Numbered from the stretch's first letter, positions 21,418 to 30,222 are shown. The stretch is DNA of 64,000 bases from Myxococcales bacterium (GCA_016720595.1 JADKKI010000006.1:383918-447917); one strand, 5' to 3'. Notes: generated by a model not told the origin, from the sequence alone. Translations and numbers: made by a program.

Positions 21418-21984
21418 ATGCCCGCGGCCGCCCGAGCTCGCCCGACCGAGCCGCTCGACGAGCTCACGCTCCGCCGTGCGCAGCGCGGTGAGGAGCGCGC
21501 CTGGCGTGAACTGATCGATCGCTATCAGCGGCCGATCCACGCACTGATCTGGCGGCTACTCGCGGGGCGCGCGCGTCACCGCGTGGAGGATCTGACGCAG
21601 GAGACGTTCGTCCGCGTGCTGCGCGCACTGCCCGGGTTCGATCCGGCCGGGCCGGCCTCGCTGTCGACCTGGATGCTGACGATCGCGACGCGGCTGACCT
21701 TGAACGAGCTGCGCCGCCCGGAGCACGCCGAGCTCTCGGCCTCGCTGCTCGCCGAGGATCGCACCGATGCGGCCTCCGAGCGCCAGCGGCTGGGTGCGGC
21801 GATCGCGCGCGGCGTGGCCGCACTCCCCGATGCGCAGCGCGCGGTGTTCGTGCTCCGCGAGTATCACGACCTCGATTATCAGGACATCGCGAGCGTGCTC
21901 GAGCTCGATCTCGGCACGGTGAAGTCGCGCCTCGCACGCGCCCGCACGGCGCTGCGTGCGCACCTTGGAGACCCTCATGCGTGA
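21418..21984 (+). CDS. ECF-type RNA polymerase sigma factor
   Basis: 188 aa. Region 2 (about 30-90) has YQRPIHALIWRLL and VEDLTQETFVRVL, and region 4 (about 125-180) has LPDAQRAVFVLREY and GTVKSRLARARTAL. There is no region 3, as usual for ECF factors. Its last 8 nt overlap the FecR-like gene (ATGCGTGA), so the factor is coupled to a membrane regulator that probably controls it. The stimulus is unknown. Confidence 0.92.
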   Translation: MPAAARARPTEPLDELTLRRAQRGEERAWRELIDRYQRPIHALIWRLLAGRARHRVEDLTQETFVRVLRALPGFDPAGPASLSTWMLTIATRLTLNELRRPEHAELSASLLAEDRTDAASERQRLGAAIARGVAALPDAQRAVFVLREYHDLDYQDIASVLELDLGTVKSRLARARTALRAHLGDPHA

Positions 21985-23143
21985 TCGCGACGACGAACTC
22001 TCGAGCGACTACGACCTCTCGGCCTGGGAGGTCCCGCCCCCGAGCGCGGGCCTCGCCGACGCCGTGATCGCGCGCGTCCGCGAGCCCGCATCCGCGGCGG
22101 CCGCCGTCGAGGCGAGCGAGAAACCCACGCGCCGCTGGTGGATCGCCGGCGGGATCGCCGCGGTGGTCGCGGCCGCGGTCGCGTTCGCGCTGTGGGGGAT
22201 CCAGCGCGCGCCGAAGAACGGCGAGGGCGATGTGGTGGCGGCGGCGGCGCAGCAGCTCGACCTCGGGGCGTCGAGCGCGCAGCTCGATCCCGGCACACAG
22301 ATCCACTGGCGGCGCGACAAGCATATGGTGGCGGTGACGCAGTCTCGCGGTGCGGCGAGCTGGACCGTCGCCGGCGATGACACGTTCGTGATCGATGCCG
22401 GCGCCATGGTGGCGTCGGTCGAGGCGACAGGCGCGAGCCTGCGCGTGGAGGTCAAGATGAACCTTTCGGATGCGCGTGTGATCGGTGCGAGTGCAGTCAC
22501 GGCCGCGGTCGTCGCGATGGTCACGGTGATCGTCTACGAAGGGCGGGTCAAGGTCACCAACGGAGGGCAGACGGTCACCGTCGCGCCGGGCGCCACGCTC
22601 GAGCTGCGCGGCCCGATCCCGCCCACGCCGGATCGGATCACGGTGGGCGCCGGCCCCGACTATGCGGCGCAGCTCGCCGAAAAGGATCGTCAGATCGAGG
22701 AGCTCAAGCGGAAGCTCGCCCTGAGCTCGCCGTCGGCAGTCGCGCTCGATCCCACAGAGATCGACATCCTGATGGGCAAGAGCGTCCCTGCCGTGCGGAA
22801 GTGTCTCCAGGGCGTGGCCGACACCGGCAACATCGATGCCGACGTCATGGTCGCTCCCGATGGCGTGGTCTCGAACGTGGCGCTCCATCTGCCGAATGCG
22901 TTCAGCTCGCAGGCCACGTGCATCAGCAACGTGATCACCGCGCTGAGGTTCTCGCCGACGCCCACGGGCGGGACGTTCTCGTACTCGTTCCAGCTCGATC
23001 GATCGTCGAAGACCGTGGCGAGCGGGACCTGCGACGAGGTGTCGTGCGTCCTCAATAACTATGCGGGCGCGTGCTGCGCGAAGTTCAAGCCGGCGGGCAA
23101 GGACCCGCACCCGCGCCAGCCTGTGACTTCGACACCGCGATGA
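21977..23143 (+). CDS. FecR-like membrane regulator with AgmX/PglI-like domain; C-terminus probably frameshifted
   Basis: 388 aa as read. A short cytoplasmic N-terminus with DLSAWEVPPP, seen in myxobacterial anti-sigma proteins, is followed by one membrane helix (about 52-73). A FecR-type beta domain (VIVYEGRVKVTNGGQTVTVAPGATLEL) and an AgmX/PglI-like domain with paired Cys come next. A GGAG ribosome site lies 6 nt before the ATG, inside the sigma gene's end. The frame ends with a short tail out of register. The frame of the next gene continues naturally from GKDP to APAPACDFD if one C is restored in the CCC at 23104-23106. It probably senses or transduces an envelope signal to the sigma factor. 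Confidence 0.82.
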   Translation: MRDRDDELSSDYDLSAWEVPPPSAGLADAVIARVREPASAAAAVEASEKPTRRWWIAGGIAAVVAAAVAFALWGIQRAPKNGEGDVVAAAAQQLDLGASSAQLDPGTQIHWRRDKHMVAVTQSRGAASWTVAGDDTFVIDAGAMVASVEATGASLRVEVKMNLSDARVIGASAVTAAVVAMVTVIVYEGRVKVTNGGQTVTVAPGATLELRGPIPPTPDRITVGAGPDYAAQLAEKDRQIEELKRKLALSSPSAVALDPTEIDILMGKSVPAVRKCLQGVADTGNIDADVMVAPDGVVSNVALHLPNAFSSQATCISNVITALRFSPTPTGGTFSYSFQLDRSSKTVASGTCDEVSCVLNNYAGACCAKFKPAGKDPHPRQPVTSTPR

Positions 23144-23841
23144 CCAAGGGCCAGGACTTTCTCCAGACCGGCATGGATGCCGCCGCGCTCGCCTCGTTCG
23201 AGCGGGCGATCCTGTGCAAGTCGGACCCCAAGGCGATCCGGCTCGCGGCAATGTCGGCGTGCCGTTCGAAGAACGTCGCGAAGGCGCGGCGGTGGCTAAG
23301 CCAGGTCCCGGCGGCAGAGGCCATGGGCATCACCCAGATCTGCGTGCGCAACGGCATCGTGATCGATTTGTCGGGGGCGTCGTGCGATGCCGATGCCCTC
23401 CGCCAGAAGGGCGAGGACGCGCTGCAGACCGGCATGGACGCCGTGGCGCTCCGCTCGTTCGAGGCGTCGATGGCGTGCAGGCCCGATGGCGCGCTCGAGA
23501 GGTTCGCGTTCATGGCGGCGTGTCGCTCGAAGAACGCCGAGAGTGCGCGCCGTCACTACGCGCGGCTGTCCCCCGCCACCACCACCGGGATCGTCCAGAT
23601 CTGCGAGCGCAACGGCATCTTCGACCTCGGAGGGCCGCAGTCCGGGACGCTGAAGCTCCAGTCCAAGCCCGCGGCGCGCATCTTCATCGACGGGGTCGAC
23701 AGCGGGAAGACCACCCCGGCCTCGATGATGCTCCCCGCCGGCAAGCACAAGGTGACGTTCCTGGTCGGGGCCGAAAAGTTCACCTACCAGGTCGCGATCG
23801 AGCCCGACAAGACGGTGAGCCTGACGAAGGACCTGCAGTAG
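23140..23841 (+). CDS. Two-repeat helical plus PEGA protein, likely 3' half of the FecR-like gene
   Basis: 233 aa from ATG 23140, which overlaps the previous TGA (ATGA). Two homologous helical units of about 79 aa (FLQTGMDAAALASFERAI... and ALQTGMDAVALRSFEASM...) are followed by a PEGA-like domain (GTLKLQSKPAARIFIDG). Unit 2 begins CDADAL. The matching start of unit 1, CDFDTAM, is encoded upstream of the ATG in the same frame. The repeat thus extends past the putative start, which argues that the two genes are one gene broken by a 1-nt deletion. A natural coupled pair is still possible. Confidence 0.7.
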   Translation: MTKGQDFLQTGMDAAALASFERAILCKSDPKAIRLAAMSACRSKNVAKARRWLSQVPAAEAMGITQICVRNGIVIDLSGASCDADALRQKGEDALQTGMDAVALRSFEASMACRPDGALERFAFMAACRSKNAESARRHYARLSPATTTGIVQICERNGIFDLGGPQSGTLKLQSKPAARIFIDGVDSGKTTPASMMLPAGKHKVTFLVGAEKFTYQVAIEPDKTVSLTKDLQ

Positions 23842-23883
23842 TTCGTTCTCCGTCGGTGCCGGCCGCGTGTTATGCACGCGCCC

Positions 23884-26436
23884 ATGCGCTCGGGACTCGC
23901 ACGGCTCACCTTCTCCACGCTCGCGGTCGCTCTCGCGGTCGCACCCATCGGCTGCGGCGACGACGCACCGGCGCCCGCCGACAGCGGCGTGACCACCGAG
24001 AGCTGCTCGTACCTGCCGATGTCCGCCACCGCGCGGGCAGGTGGCACCGTCACCGCCGGGTCGCTGACGGCCGGCGCGGCGGAGCGCGTGCTCGACATCC
24101 CGGTGGGCACCGCGCTCGGCGGATACACGGGGCGCGCGGGCTTCCTCAGCTCGGCGGGCTCGGTGGACACGCGCAAGGTCACGACCTCGGGCACGTTCAA
24201 TCCCTCGATCGGTGTGGAGTCCGCGCCGCGCGTCAAGGCGCTCGCGCTGACCGCCGGCGGCGAGACCGTCGTCATCATCAAGCTCGATGCGATCTTCGCG
24301 TACGAGGGCATGCTGTTCGATCTCGAGCAGCGCCTGGGCCCGGACTATGCGGGCAAGGTCATCATCGCCACCTCGCATTCGCACTCGGCGTGGGCGCAGT
24401 TCACCGGGCACGGCCCGCTCAAGCTCGGCTCGGGCGAGCTCCGCGATGTGGTCTACAAGCGGTTCCTCGATGCGTGCGAGGGCGCGGCGCGCGATGCGCT
24501 CGGCTCCCGCGTGCCGGCGAAGCTCGGCGTGTTCTCGACCACGAACTTCGACCCGACGGATCAGATCAACCACGATCGCCGCGGCGAGAACAACATGCTG
24601 CCGGGCGGGAACAAGAAGGACGATCACATGTTCCTGTTCCGCGTGGACACCGCGTCGGGCGCGCCGATCGCGATCGTCCCGATCTTCGGCCAGCACCCCA
24701 CGCTCAACGGCGAGGACAACCCGTTCGCCTCGAGCGATGCGGTGGGCGCCCTCGAGCGCCAGCTCGCCGAGCAGTTCGATTCGCAGGTCGTCGTGATGCA
24801 CCTCCAGAGCGCGGGCGCGGATGTCTCCGCCTCGGGCCACGGCGGCGTGGATTGCAACGCGCACCCCGGCAAGCCCTCCGATCCGTGCTTCAGCTGGACC
24901 GGCGAGGAAGGTCACGGCCGCGCGGCGGTCACCGAGCTGATGGCAGCGTGGACCTCGGCGGGCGCGGCGATGCGTGACTCGATCGAGCTCGAGATGCTCA
25001 CGCGCTCCGTCGAGACCGGCCCGTTCCCCGAGACCTACAAGATCCGCGATGGCGCGCTGACCTATGCGCCGTTCGATCTGAACCGCGTGCCCGATGGCGT
25101 GGTGATGGAGGGCGGCAAGCTGGCCTCGCCGATCGACGAGTACAACGCACCCGTGGGCGCCGCGCTGTGCGAGACCGGCGAGCCGATGTTCCCGGCCGCG
25201 CAGATCCCCGGCACCGAGGGCATCCTGCCGTACGGCTCCTGCCTCCGCCTCGATGTGGCGGGCGGGATCCTCGGCGGCATCTTCAAGATCGATTTCGGCG
25301 TCGACGAGACTCACCCGGTCTGCGAGACCACCCGCACCACGGTGTCCGCGCTGCGGATCGGCGAGTACCTCCTCGGCACGATGCCGGGCGAGCTCAGCGT
25401 GCTGCTCGCGGGCCGCGTGCGCGAGCTGTCACCGCTGCCCGACAAGACGATCGTCGTCGGCTACGCGCAGGGCCACATCGGCTACATGCTCCGCCCCGAG
25501 GACTGGGTGCTCGGTGGATACGAGCCGAGCGTGACGTTCGGCGGCCCGCTCGAGGCCGAGCTCGTCGCGGAGCGCCTCGCCGCGCTCCTCCCGCTCGCGT
25601 TGACGCCGATGCGCGAGGACGGCACCACGGATGGCGCCACGCGCCTCGCCACCGCGACGATCACCGACAACCTGCCGAAGGACGAGCCGGCACAGATGCG
25701 CGGCACCGTGCCCGCGACCGTCCCCGACCTCGTCTACGCGCGCACCGGCAAGCCGGCGCAGGCCCAGCCACAGGCGACGATCTCTCGCGTCTCCGGCATC
25801 GCGACCTTCACCTGGATCGGCGATGACCCGCTGACTCGGACGCCGCACGTGACGCTGCAGAAGGAGACCGGCACCCCAGGCGCGTTCGCGAACGTCACGC
25901 GGCGCAGTGGTCGACCCGTCGAGGACATGGAGGTCACGATCGCGTACACCCCATCGCCGTTGCAGCGCTCCGGTCCGCAGACGCACTTCTGGGTCGCCGA
26001 GTGGCAAGCGGTTCCGTGGGTCGGTGCGCCGGGCCTCGACAACCTCTCCGATCGCGGCGGGCTCCCGCTCGGCAACTACCGGTTCCACGTCGAGGGCGCG
26101 GGCTGGTCGCTGGACTCCGATCCGTTCGCGGTGATCGCGGGTGGCGTGGTGCTCGGCGCACCCTCGCGCACCGCGGGCAACGTGAAGGTCGGCGTGTCGT
26201 GGCACGCGCCCAAGGGGTGGCGCCTGATGGACATGTCGCTCAGCTCGAACCAGCCGGTACCGGTGAGGAGCCAGCAGGTGACCGTCGAGCTCCTGACGGC
26301 GGCTGATGCAGTTCTGTCGAGCGCCACCGTCGCGACCGATGCCTCCGGAAACGCCCAGGTGGCTGATCTCGGGTCGGCCGCCAAGGTCCGGGTCCAGGAC
26401 CGGTTCGGTAACACCGCGACCTCGCCCCTGCCGTGA
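23884..26436 (+). CDS. Neutral/alkaline ceramidase-like lipoprotein
   Basis: 850 aa. A signal peptide ends VAPIGCGDD, a lipobox. The N-terminal 550 residues have the pattern of the neutral/alkaline non-lysosomal ceramidase N-terminal domain: SHSHSAWAQF with metal-ligand-type His, an internal IFGQHPTLNG segment, and the late motif GYAQGHIGYMLRPEDWVLGGYE. A C-terminal beta-sandwich-like part of about 200 aa follows. It may hydrolyse an amide-linked lipid at the cell surface; ceramides are unusual but sphingolipids do occur in some myxobacteria. The start at 23884 is chosen because a TATGCA box sits 7 nt upstream; ATG 23872 is in frame too. Confidence 0.72.
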   Translation: MRSGLARLTFSTLAVALAVAPIGCGDDAPAPADSGVTTESCSYLPMSATARAGGTVTAGSLTAGAAERVLDIPVGTALGGYTGRAGFLSSAGSVDTRKVTTSGTFNPSIGVESAPRVKALALTAGGETVVIIKLDAIFAYEGMLFDLEQRLGPDYAGKVIIATSHSHSAWAQFTGHGPLKLGSGELRDVVYKRFLDACEGAARDALGSRVPAKLGVFSTTNFDPTDQINHDRRGENNMLPGGNKKDDHMFLFRVDTASGAPIAIVPIFGQHPTLNGEDNPFASSDAVGALERQLAEQFDSQVVVMHLQSAGADVSASGHGGVDCNAHPGKPSDPCFSWTGEEGHGRAAVTELMAAWTSAGAAMRDSIELEMLTRSVETGPFPETYKIRDGALTYAPFDLNRVPDGVVMEGGKLASPIDEYNAPVGAALCETGEPMFPAAQIPGTEGILPYGSCLRLDVAGGILGGIFKIDFGVDETHPVCETTRTTVSALRIGEYLLGTMPGELSVLLAGRVRELSPLPDKTIVVGYAQGHIGYMLRPEDWVLGGYEPSVTFGGPLEAELVAERLAALLPLALTPMREDGTTDGATRLATATITDNLPKDEPAQMRGTVPATVPDLVYARTGKPAQAQPQATISRVSGIATFTWIGDDPLTRTPHVTLQKETGTPGAFANVTRRSGRPVEDMEVTIAYTPSPLQRSGPQTHFWVAEWQAVPWVGAPGLDNLSDRGGLPLGNYRFHVEGAGWSLDSDPFAVIAGGVVLGAPSRTAGNVKVGVSWHAPKGWRLMDMSLSSNQPVPVRSQQVTVELLTAADAVLSSATVATDASGNAQVADLGSAAKVRVQDRFGNTATSPLP

Positions 26437-26565
26437 GCACTTAGCCGTTCGTGAGCAGTGGGATACGCTGTGAACACCCGGCGAGTGGCACCCCACCCCC
26501 GGGCTAGCAATCTCGGCTAGTTAACTCCCCTCGGACCTGGTCTTGCGGTTGCACATCACCGCCGC

Positions 26566-27147
26566 GTGCGCTCGCTCTTCCTCCTGACGGCCGCGATGGC
26601 CGCAACCACCTGGATCGCGGTCGCGACCTCGTCGTCGTGGCTCCCGGGCAGCCAGGCCGAGGCGCAGCCTTCGATCACGCACACCCAGCAGGTCCAGAGC
26701 GTCTCGCTCGATGGTGGCCGTGGCCTCCCGCTCGCCGCCCTGCGCGATGTGCTCGCCACGCATCGTGGTGACCAGCTCGATGCGAATCGCCTCGTGCAGG
26801 ATCGCTCCGCACTCGAGGCCGAGCTGGTCGCGCGCGGCTATCTCTCTGCGCGCGTCGAGCCCGCCACCGTCACGTTCGCCGCCTCGGGTGGCGCGTACAT
26901 CACGTTCCAGATCACCTCGGGCCGCATGTTCAAGCTCGGCGAGGTCACCGTGCGTGGCGCGAGCGCGAACGCCGCAGCGGTCGTGACGCTCACCACCGGT
27001 GATGACGCGCTCGCCAATCGCATCGAGCGCGCGCGGCAGACGCTCGCGGATAACCTCGGTCGGCGTGGCAAGCCGGCGAACGTCACGGTGTCGCTGCACG
27101 AGGACGAGGCCGCGGCGACTGTGGACGTCGAGCTGATCAGCCGCTGA
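26566..27147 (+). CDS. Exported POTRA-domain-like protein
   Basis: 193 aa. An N-terminal signal or anchor segment (2-25) precedes one POTRA-like unit: GLPLAALRDVL, then ELVARGYLSARVEP, then ITFQITSGRMFKLGEVTVRGAS. This fits the BamA/TamA-type POTRA repeat, but there is no beta-barrel, so it is a stand-alone periplasmic POTRA protein. It starts with GTG at 26566 with no clear ribosome site. The preceding 129 nt contain a small CTAGC/GCTAG inverted repeat and nothing else recognisable. Confidence 0.68.
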   Translation: MRSLFLLTAAMAATTWIAVATSSSWLPGSQAEAQPSITHTQQVQSVSLDGGRGLPLAALRDVLATHRGDQLDANRLVQDRSALEAELVARGYLSARVEPATVTFAASGGAYITFQITSGRMFKLGEVTVRGASANAAAVVTLTTGDDALANRIERARQTLADNLGRRGKPANVTVSLHEDEAAATVDVELISR

Positions 27148-27266
27148 GCGCGCTGCACGTCGTCGCTCGCGCAGGATGATCGACGGGAAGCTGCGTCGGT
27201 AGTTCGGCGCTGCGCTGCGCCCTGCGGGAGTGGACCGCGCACCTTCCCGCCGCCACGGCGTGTACG

Positions 27267-27272
27267 TACGCT
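27267..27272 (+). promoter_or_regulatory. -10-like box TACGCT, leaderless arrangement
   Basis: TACGCT is followed by 6 nt and the ATG at 27279; no Shine-Dalgarno sequence is visible. Confidence 0.45.
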
Positions 27273-27278
27273 GCGGTC

Positions 27279-28061
27279 ATGAACCAGCACCGCTTCGTCT
27301 GGCACGATCTCACCACCACCGATGTCGACGGCGCCAAGCGATTCTACGGCGAGGTCTTCAACTGGACGTTCGAGCGGAGCGAGGGCGACTACGTCCACGT
27401 GAAGACAGGGGATCGGATGATCGGCGGCATGCGTGCGCGGAGCGCCAACGAGCACCAGCCGCCCGCGTGGCTCGGCTACGTCGTCGTCGACGACGTCGCG
27501 GCGACGGTGGCGACCATCGAGACGCAGGGCGGCCGCGTCTACATGCCAACGACCGTGATGGACAAGGTCGGCACGTTCGCGGTCACCGCTGATCCGACCG
27601 GAGCCGTGTTCGCCCCGTGGCGGAGCGCCCGCGACGAGGAGAATCAGCCGGCGGCGTTGCTCGCGGCGCCCGCGGTCGGCACGTTCTGCTGGGACGAGCT
27701 GATGACCACCGACACGGAGGCGGCTGCGAAGTTCTACGCGGCGGTGTTCGGCTGGGCGCCAACCGCGGTCGAGATGGGTGCCGGCATGACGTACACCCTG
27801 TTCCATCGTCCCGGCACGGTCGGGCCGAGCGGTCAGCCGATCGGGGCTGGCGGCATGATGAAGTCGCCGCCTGGCGTTCCACACTCGTTCTGGCTCGCAT
27901 ACGTCGCCGTCGGCGATGCGGATCGCGCGAGCGAGAAGGCCGCGAAGCTCGGCGCCAAGATCCTGGTGCCGCCGACCGACATCCCGAACACCGGCCGCTT
28001 CGCGTGCTGGTCGGATCCGCAGCAGGCCTCGATCGCCGTGCTCGCGCCCACGATGATGTGA
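27279..28061 (+). CDS. Two-domain VOC (glyoxalase/bleomycin-resistance-type) protein
   Basis: 260 aa made of two tandem vicinal-oxygen-chelate modules. Module 1 (about 1-120) has WHDLTTTDVDGAKRFYGEVF and module 2 (about 130-258) has WDELMTTDTEAAAKFYAAVF. Each has the usual beta-alpha-beta-beta-beta pattern (VDDVAATVATIETQGGRV; VGDADRASEKAAKLGAKI). Such proteins may be metal-dependent dioxygenases or isomerases, or may only bind a small molecule. No substrate can be read from the sequence. A leaderless-type box precedes it. Confidence 0.88.
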   Translation: MNQHRFVWHDLTTTDVDGAKRFYGEVFNWTFERSEGDYVHVKTGDRMIGGMRARSANEHQPPAWLGYVVVDDVAATVATIETQGGRVYMPTTVMDKVGTFAVTADPTGAVFAPWRSARDEENQPAALLAAPAVGTFCWDELMTTDTEAAAKFYAAVFGWAPTAVEMGAGMTYTLFHRPGTVGPSGQPIGAGGMMKSPPGVPHSFWLAYVAVGDADRASEKAAKLGAKILVPPTDIPNTGRFACWSDPQQASIAVLAPTMM

Positions 28062-28129
28062 TCACGATGCCGTCGCGACTGCGGCCACGCTGGTGTGGTG
28101 GCTGAGGTCGATTTGGCGGCAAGTCGTGG

Positions 28130-28149
28130 ACAGCTGACGAACAGCTGAC
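28130..28149. promoter_or_regulatory. Paired 9-bp direct repeats, one helical turn apart
   Basis: ACAGCTGAC occurs at 28130-28138 and again at 28141-28149 (period 11 nt), each with a palindromic CAGCTG core. The arrangement suggests two half-sites for a DNA-binding protein on one face of the helix, 75 nt upstream of the lipoprotein gene at 28224. No regulator is identified. Confidence 0.35.
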
Positions 28150-28223
28150 ACCGGGCCATCGGCGATTTCCAAGTGATCCTGAACCATTGAGGATTGGTCG
28201 GACCTTTGCTTGGGACATGGGCC

Positions 28224-28838
28224 ATGGCTCGTCCCATGGTGCTCGTCCTCGCGCTGTCTGTTCTCGTCACCGGCTGCGGCGCTCGCATGTCCAGCGGGTC
28301 ACGCGCTGCCACGATGATCGGCGGCCTCGCGATCGCCACCGCGGGCGTGTTCGTCGCACAGCCGACCGCCGTCGATTCGGACCAGAACGGCTACAACGAC
28401 AATCCGTTCAACGACGACTACTCGTCCTTCCTGCCGGGGCTCCTGCTGGTCGCCGGCGGTCTGGTGATGACGATGGCCGGTGCGACGGCCCAGTCTTCCG
28501 ACGACGAGGCGGGCTCGAACACCTCGGTCACTCCGGCAACAGCGATGATCACCACGCCGTCGGTGATGATCACGACGCCGTCGGCCCCGGTCGTCGTGTC
28601 GTCGTCGATGGCGCCTGGGCTCGTCGCGGCGCCCGCGATCATGCCTGCGACACCAGCCGTGCTCCCCGAGCTTCCCGTCGATGAAGCAACGCTCGCCCTC
28701 GGCAAGCAGGTCCGCACCGCCGCGTCGATCGGACGCTGCGAGCACGCCTGGATCATGTGGCGCCAGCTCGACGAGCGGGACCATCGTTATGGCGCCGCGA
28801 TCGTGGCCGGTGACGTGATGGCGCCGTGCCGTCGTTGA
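28224..28838 (+). CDS. Putative lipoprotein with a second hydrophobic segment
   Basis: 204 aa. The signal peptide with a lipobox-like end (LVTGC) predicts envelope attachment. A second hydrophobic region (around 70-90, FLPGLLLVAGGLVMTMAGAT) could be another membrane helix. A Thr/Pro/Val-rich low-complexity linker follows, then a small helical C-terminus with paired Cys. DSDQNGYNDNP (about 52-62) resembles a calcium-binding loop. ATG 28224 is chosen because it precedes the signal peptide. No family recognised. Confidence 0.65.
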   Translation: MARPMVLVLALSVLVTGCGARMSSGSRAATMIGGLAIATAGVFVAQPTAVDSDQNGYNDNPFNDDYSSFLPGLLLVAGGLVMTMAGATAQSSDDEAGSNTSVTPATAMITTPSVMITTPSAPVVVSSSMAPGLVAAPAIMPATPAVLPELPVDEATLALGKQVRTAASIGRCEHAWIMWRQLDERDHRYGAAIVAGDVMAPCRR

Positions 28839-28841
28839 AGG

Positions 28842-29309
28842 TCACCAACCACCCCATCCACCGCTGCGTCCTTTGAACATCGCGCTCCACCTGCCTCCGT
28901 CGCCCGTCTCTCCCGCGCTGAAGTCTTTGGCCTTGCGCCCGACGCCGCCACCGAAGCCCTTGCTCGCGACCTTCTCGAACACCTTCGCGAGCTCTCCGTC
29001 ATCGAACCACAGCCCGTGTGTGGTGCACCGATCAAGCTCGGGCTTCGGAGCTTCGGCGGCGCCGTCGAGGAGCACCCGCAACTTGCACGCCGACATCGTC
29101 TGCGCGCAGTGCGGGCAACTGCGCTTGCCCGGCTTGTCTTCGGAGAACTCGAACTCGGGATGGATGCTCGTGAGGTCGTGGACCGCCTGGCCGAGGTCCG
29201 CGATCGTGACCATCATGCCGTTGCACGCGTCACAGACCTGCCGCGTTTGGTATTCACGAAGGGGCTTGCCGCAGGCAGGGCAGTGGAGTTCGAGAGTTGG
29301 AGCCGGCAT
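28842..29309 (-). CDS. Zinc-ribbon (zf-TFIIB-like) protein
   Basis: 155 aa with two Cys-pair ribbons: CPACGKPL and CDACNGMM (residues 10-32), then CPHCAQTM with a later C in LDRCTTHG. The pattern LDRCTTHGLWFDDGELAKVFE is typical of bacterial zf-TFIIB (PF13453) proteins. The tail is Gly/Trp-rich (SGGWGGW). Its role is unknown; ribbons of this kind usually bind zinc for structure. It converges with the plus-strand lipoprotein gene, 3 nt away. Confidence 0.75.
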   Translation of the reverse strand: MPAPTLELHCPACGKPLREYQTRQVCDACNGMMVTIADLGQAVHDLTSIHPEFEFSEDKPGKRSCPHCAQTMSACKLRVLLDGAAEAPKPELDRCTTHGLWFDDGELAKVFEKVASKGFGGGVGRKAKDFSAGETGDGGRWSAMFKGRSGGWGGW

Positions 29310-29383
29310 GCTTCAGGCCTAACACCCGCGGCATTTTTTCGCCAAGGTCGACTCGGCCGCTCCCGAGGATCCTGTCGCCGCGC

Positions 29384-29412
29384 CGAGCCTCCCGTGGTGT
29401 AATCGAGGCTCG
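29384..29412. promoter_or_regulatory. 8-bp inverted repeat upstream of the STAS gene
   Basis: CGAGCCTC (29384-29391) and GAGGCTCG (29405-29412) are perfect inverted repeats separated by 13 nt. They lie between two divergent genes and end 18 nt before the ATG at 29431, so they could be an operator or a leader hairpin. Confidence 0.4.
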
Positions 29413-29430
29413 TCGATCGCGGAGGAGGGC

Positions 29431-30222
29431 ATGAGGGAGACGCTGGTGGTGACGGTGGAGCAGCGCCGGAGCGGCGCGAGCGTGATCAAGCTTGCGGGCG
29501 TGCTGGACGAACACAACCAGCTCGGCGAGCTGACGGAGAAGGTCGGCGCAGGGACGGCGCTGATCAACCTGTCGGGCGTCGAGCGGATCAACTCGATCGG
29601 CACGCGCGACTGGGTCAACTGGCTCGCGTCTCTCGAAGCGCGCGGGATCCAGCCGGTGCTGGTGGCGTGCTCGCCCGCGATCGTCGCGCAGCTCAACCGC
29701 GTGAAGAACTTCGTGGGCAACGGCGTCGTGAAGAGCGTCCAGGTCCCGTACCACTGCGCCGCTTGCGGGCAGAAGCGGGCGCTGCTCGTGCACGTCGCGC
29801 AGCTCGGTGCGCCGCCGCACCACCCGCCGCCATGTGCGTGCGAGGCCTGCGATGCGCAGATGACCGTCGACGACGAATCGGGCGCGTACTTCGCGTTCGT
29901 GCGTTCGCTGCCGAAGCCGAAGCTCGCACCGAAGCACGAGTCCGGGCCCGACCTCGCGCTCGGTTCGGATGCGGCCGTGACCAGCGGGTCAACGAAGCGC
30001 ACCAGCGAGCCACGGCTCCCGGCCCGCGCGAGCTCGCCCTACCTGTCCGCCTTCCAGGTCGGTCGGCCGGCCACCCAGCCGGGGATCGCGCTCGATCGCA
30101 CGAGCCAGCGCGAGCTCGGGCGCGCTCCCGTGGCTGCGCCCACCGAGCGCCCGTACTTGATCGCCATCGTCGGGCTGCTCGTCTGTGCGGTCGCGGTGCT
30201 CGCGTTCCTCCTGCTCCGGTGA
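29431..30222 (+). CDS. STAS domain, Cys-rich module and C-terminal membrane anchor
   Basis: 263 aa. Residues 1-105 have the STAS/anti-anti-sigma fold pattern (VIKLAGVLDEHNQLGEL, then LINLSGVERINSIGTRDWVNWL with the Ser of the usual phosphorylation site in NSIG). A two-pair Cys motif follows (CAACGQKR; CACEACDAQM). Then comes a Pro/Ser-rich linker and a C-terminal transmembrane helix (about 241-262). This suggests a membrane-tethered regulator. GGAGGAGGGC gives a strong ribosome site. No kinase or phosphatase partner is adjacent, though the large kinase follows. Confidence 0.78.
   Translation: MRETLVVTVEQRRSGASVIKLAGVLDEHNQLGELTEKVGAGTALINLSGVERINSIGTRDWVNWLASLEARGIQPVLVACSPAIVAQLNRVKNFVGNGVVKSVQVPYHCAACGQKRALLVHVAQLGAPPHHPPPCACEACDAQMTVDDESGAYFAFVRSLPKPKLAPKHESGPDLALGSDAAVTSGSTKRTSEPRLPARASSPYLSAFQVGRPATQPGIALDRTSQRELGRAPVAAPTERPYLIAIVGLLVCAVAVLAFLLLR

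Noticed and set aside
21464..23251. Long minus-strand frame, 595 aa
   Set aside because: Antisense to the sigma factor and FecR-like genes, which carry clear motifs; this frame is Arg/His/Asp-rich without any.
29332..29338. Run of T suggesting a terminator
   Set aside because: No stable GC-rich stem precedes it on the strand needed, and it lies upstream of, not after, the neighbouring genes.
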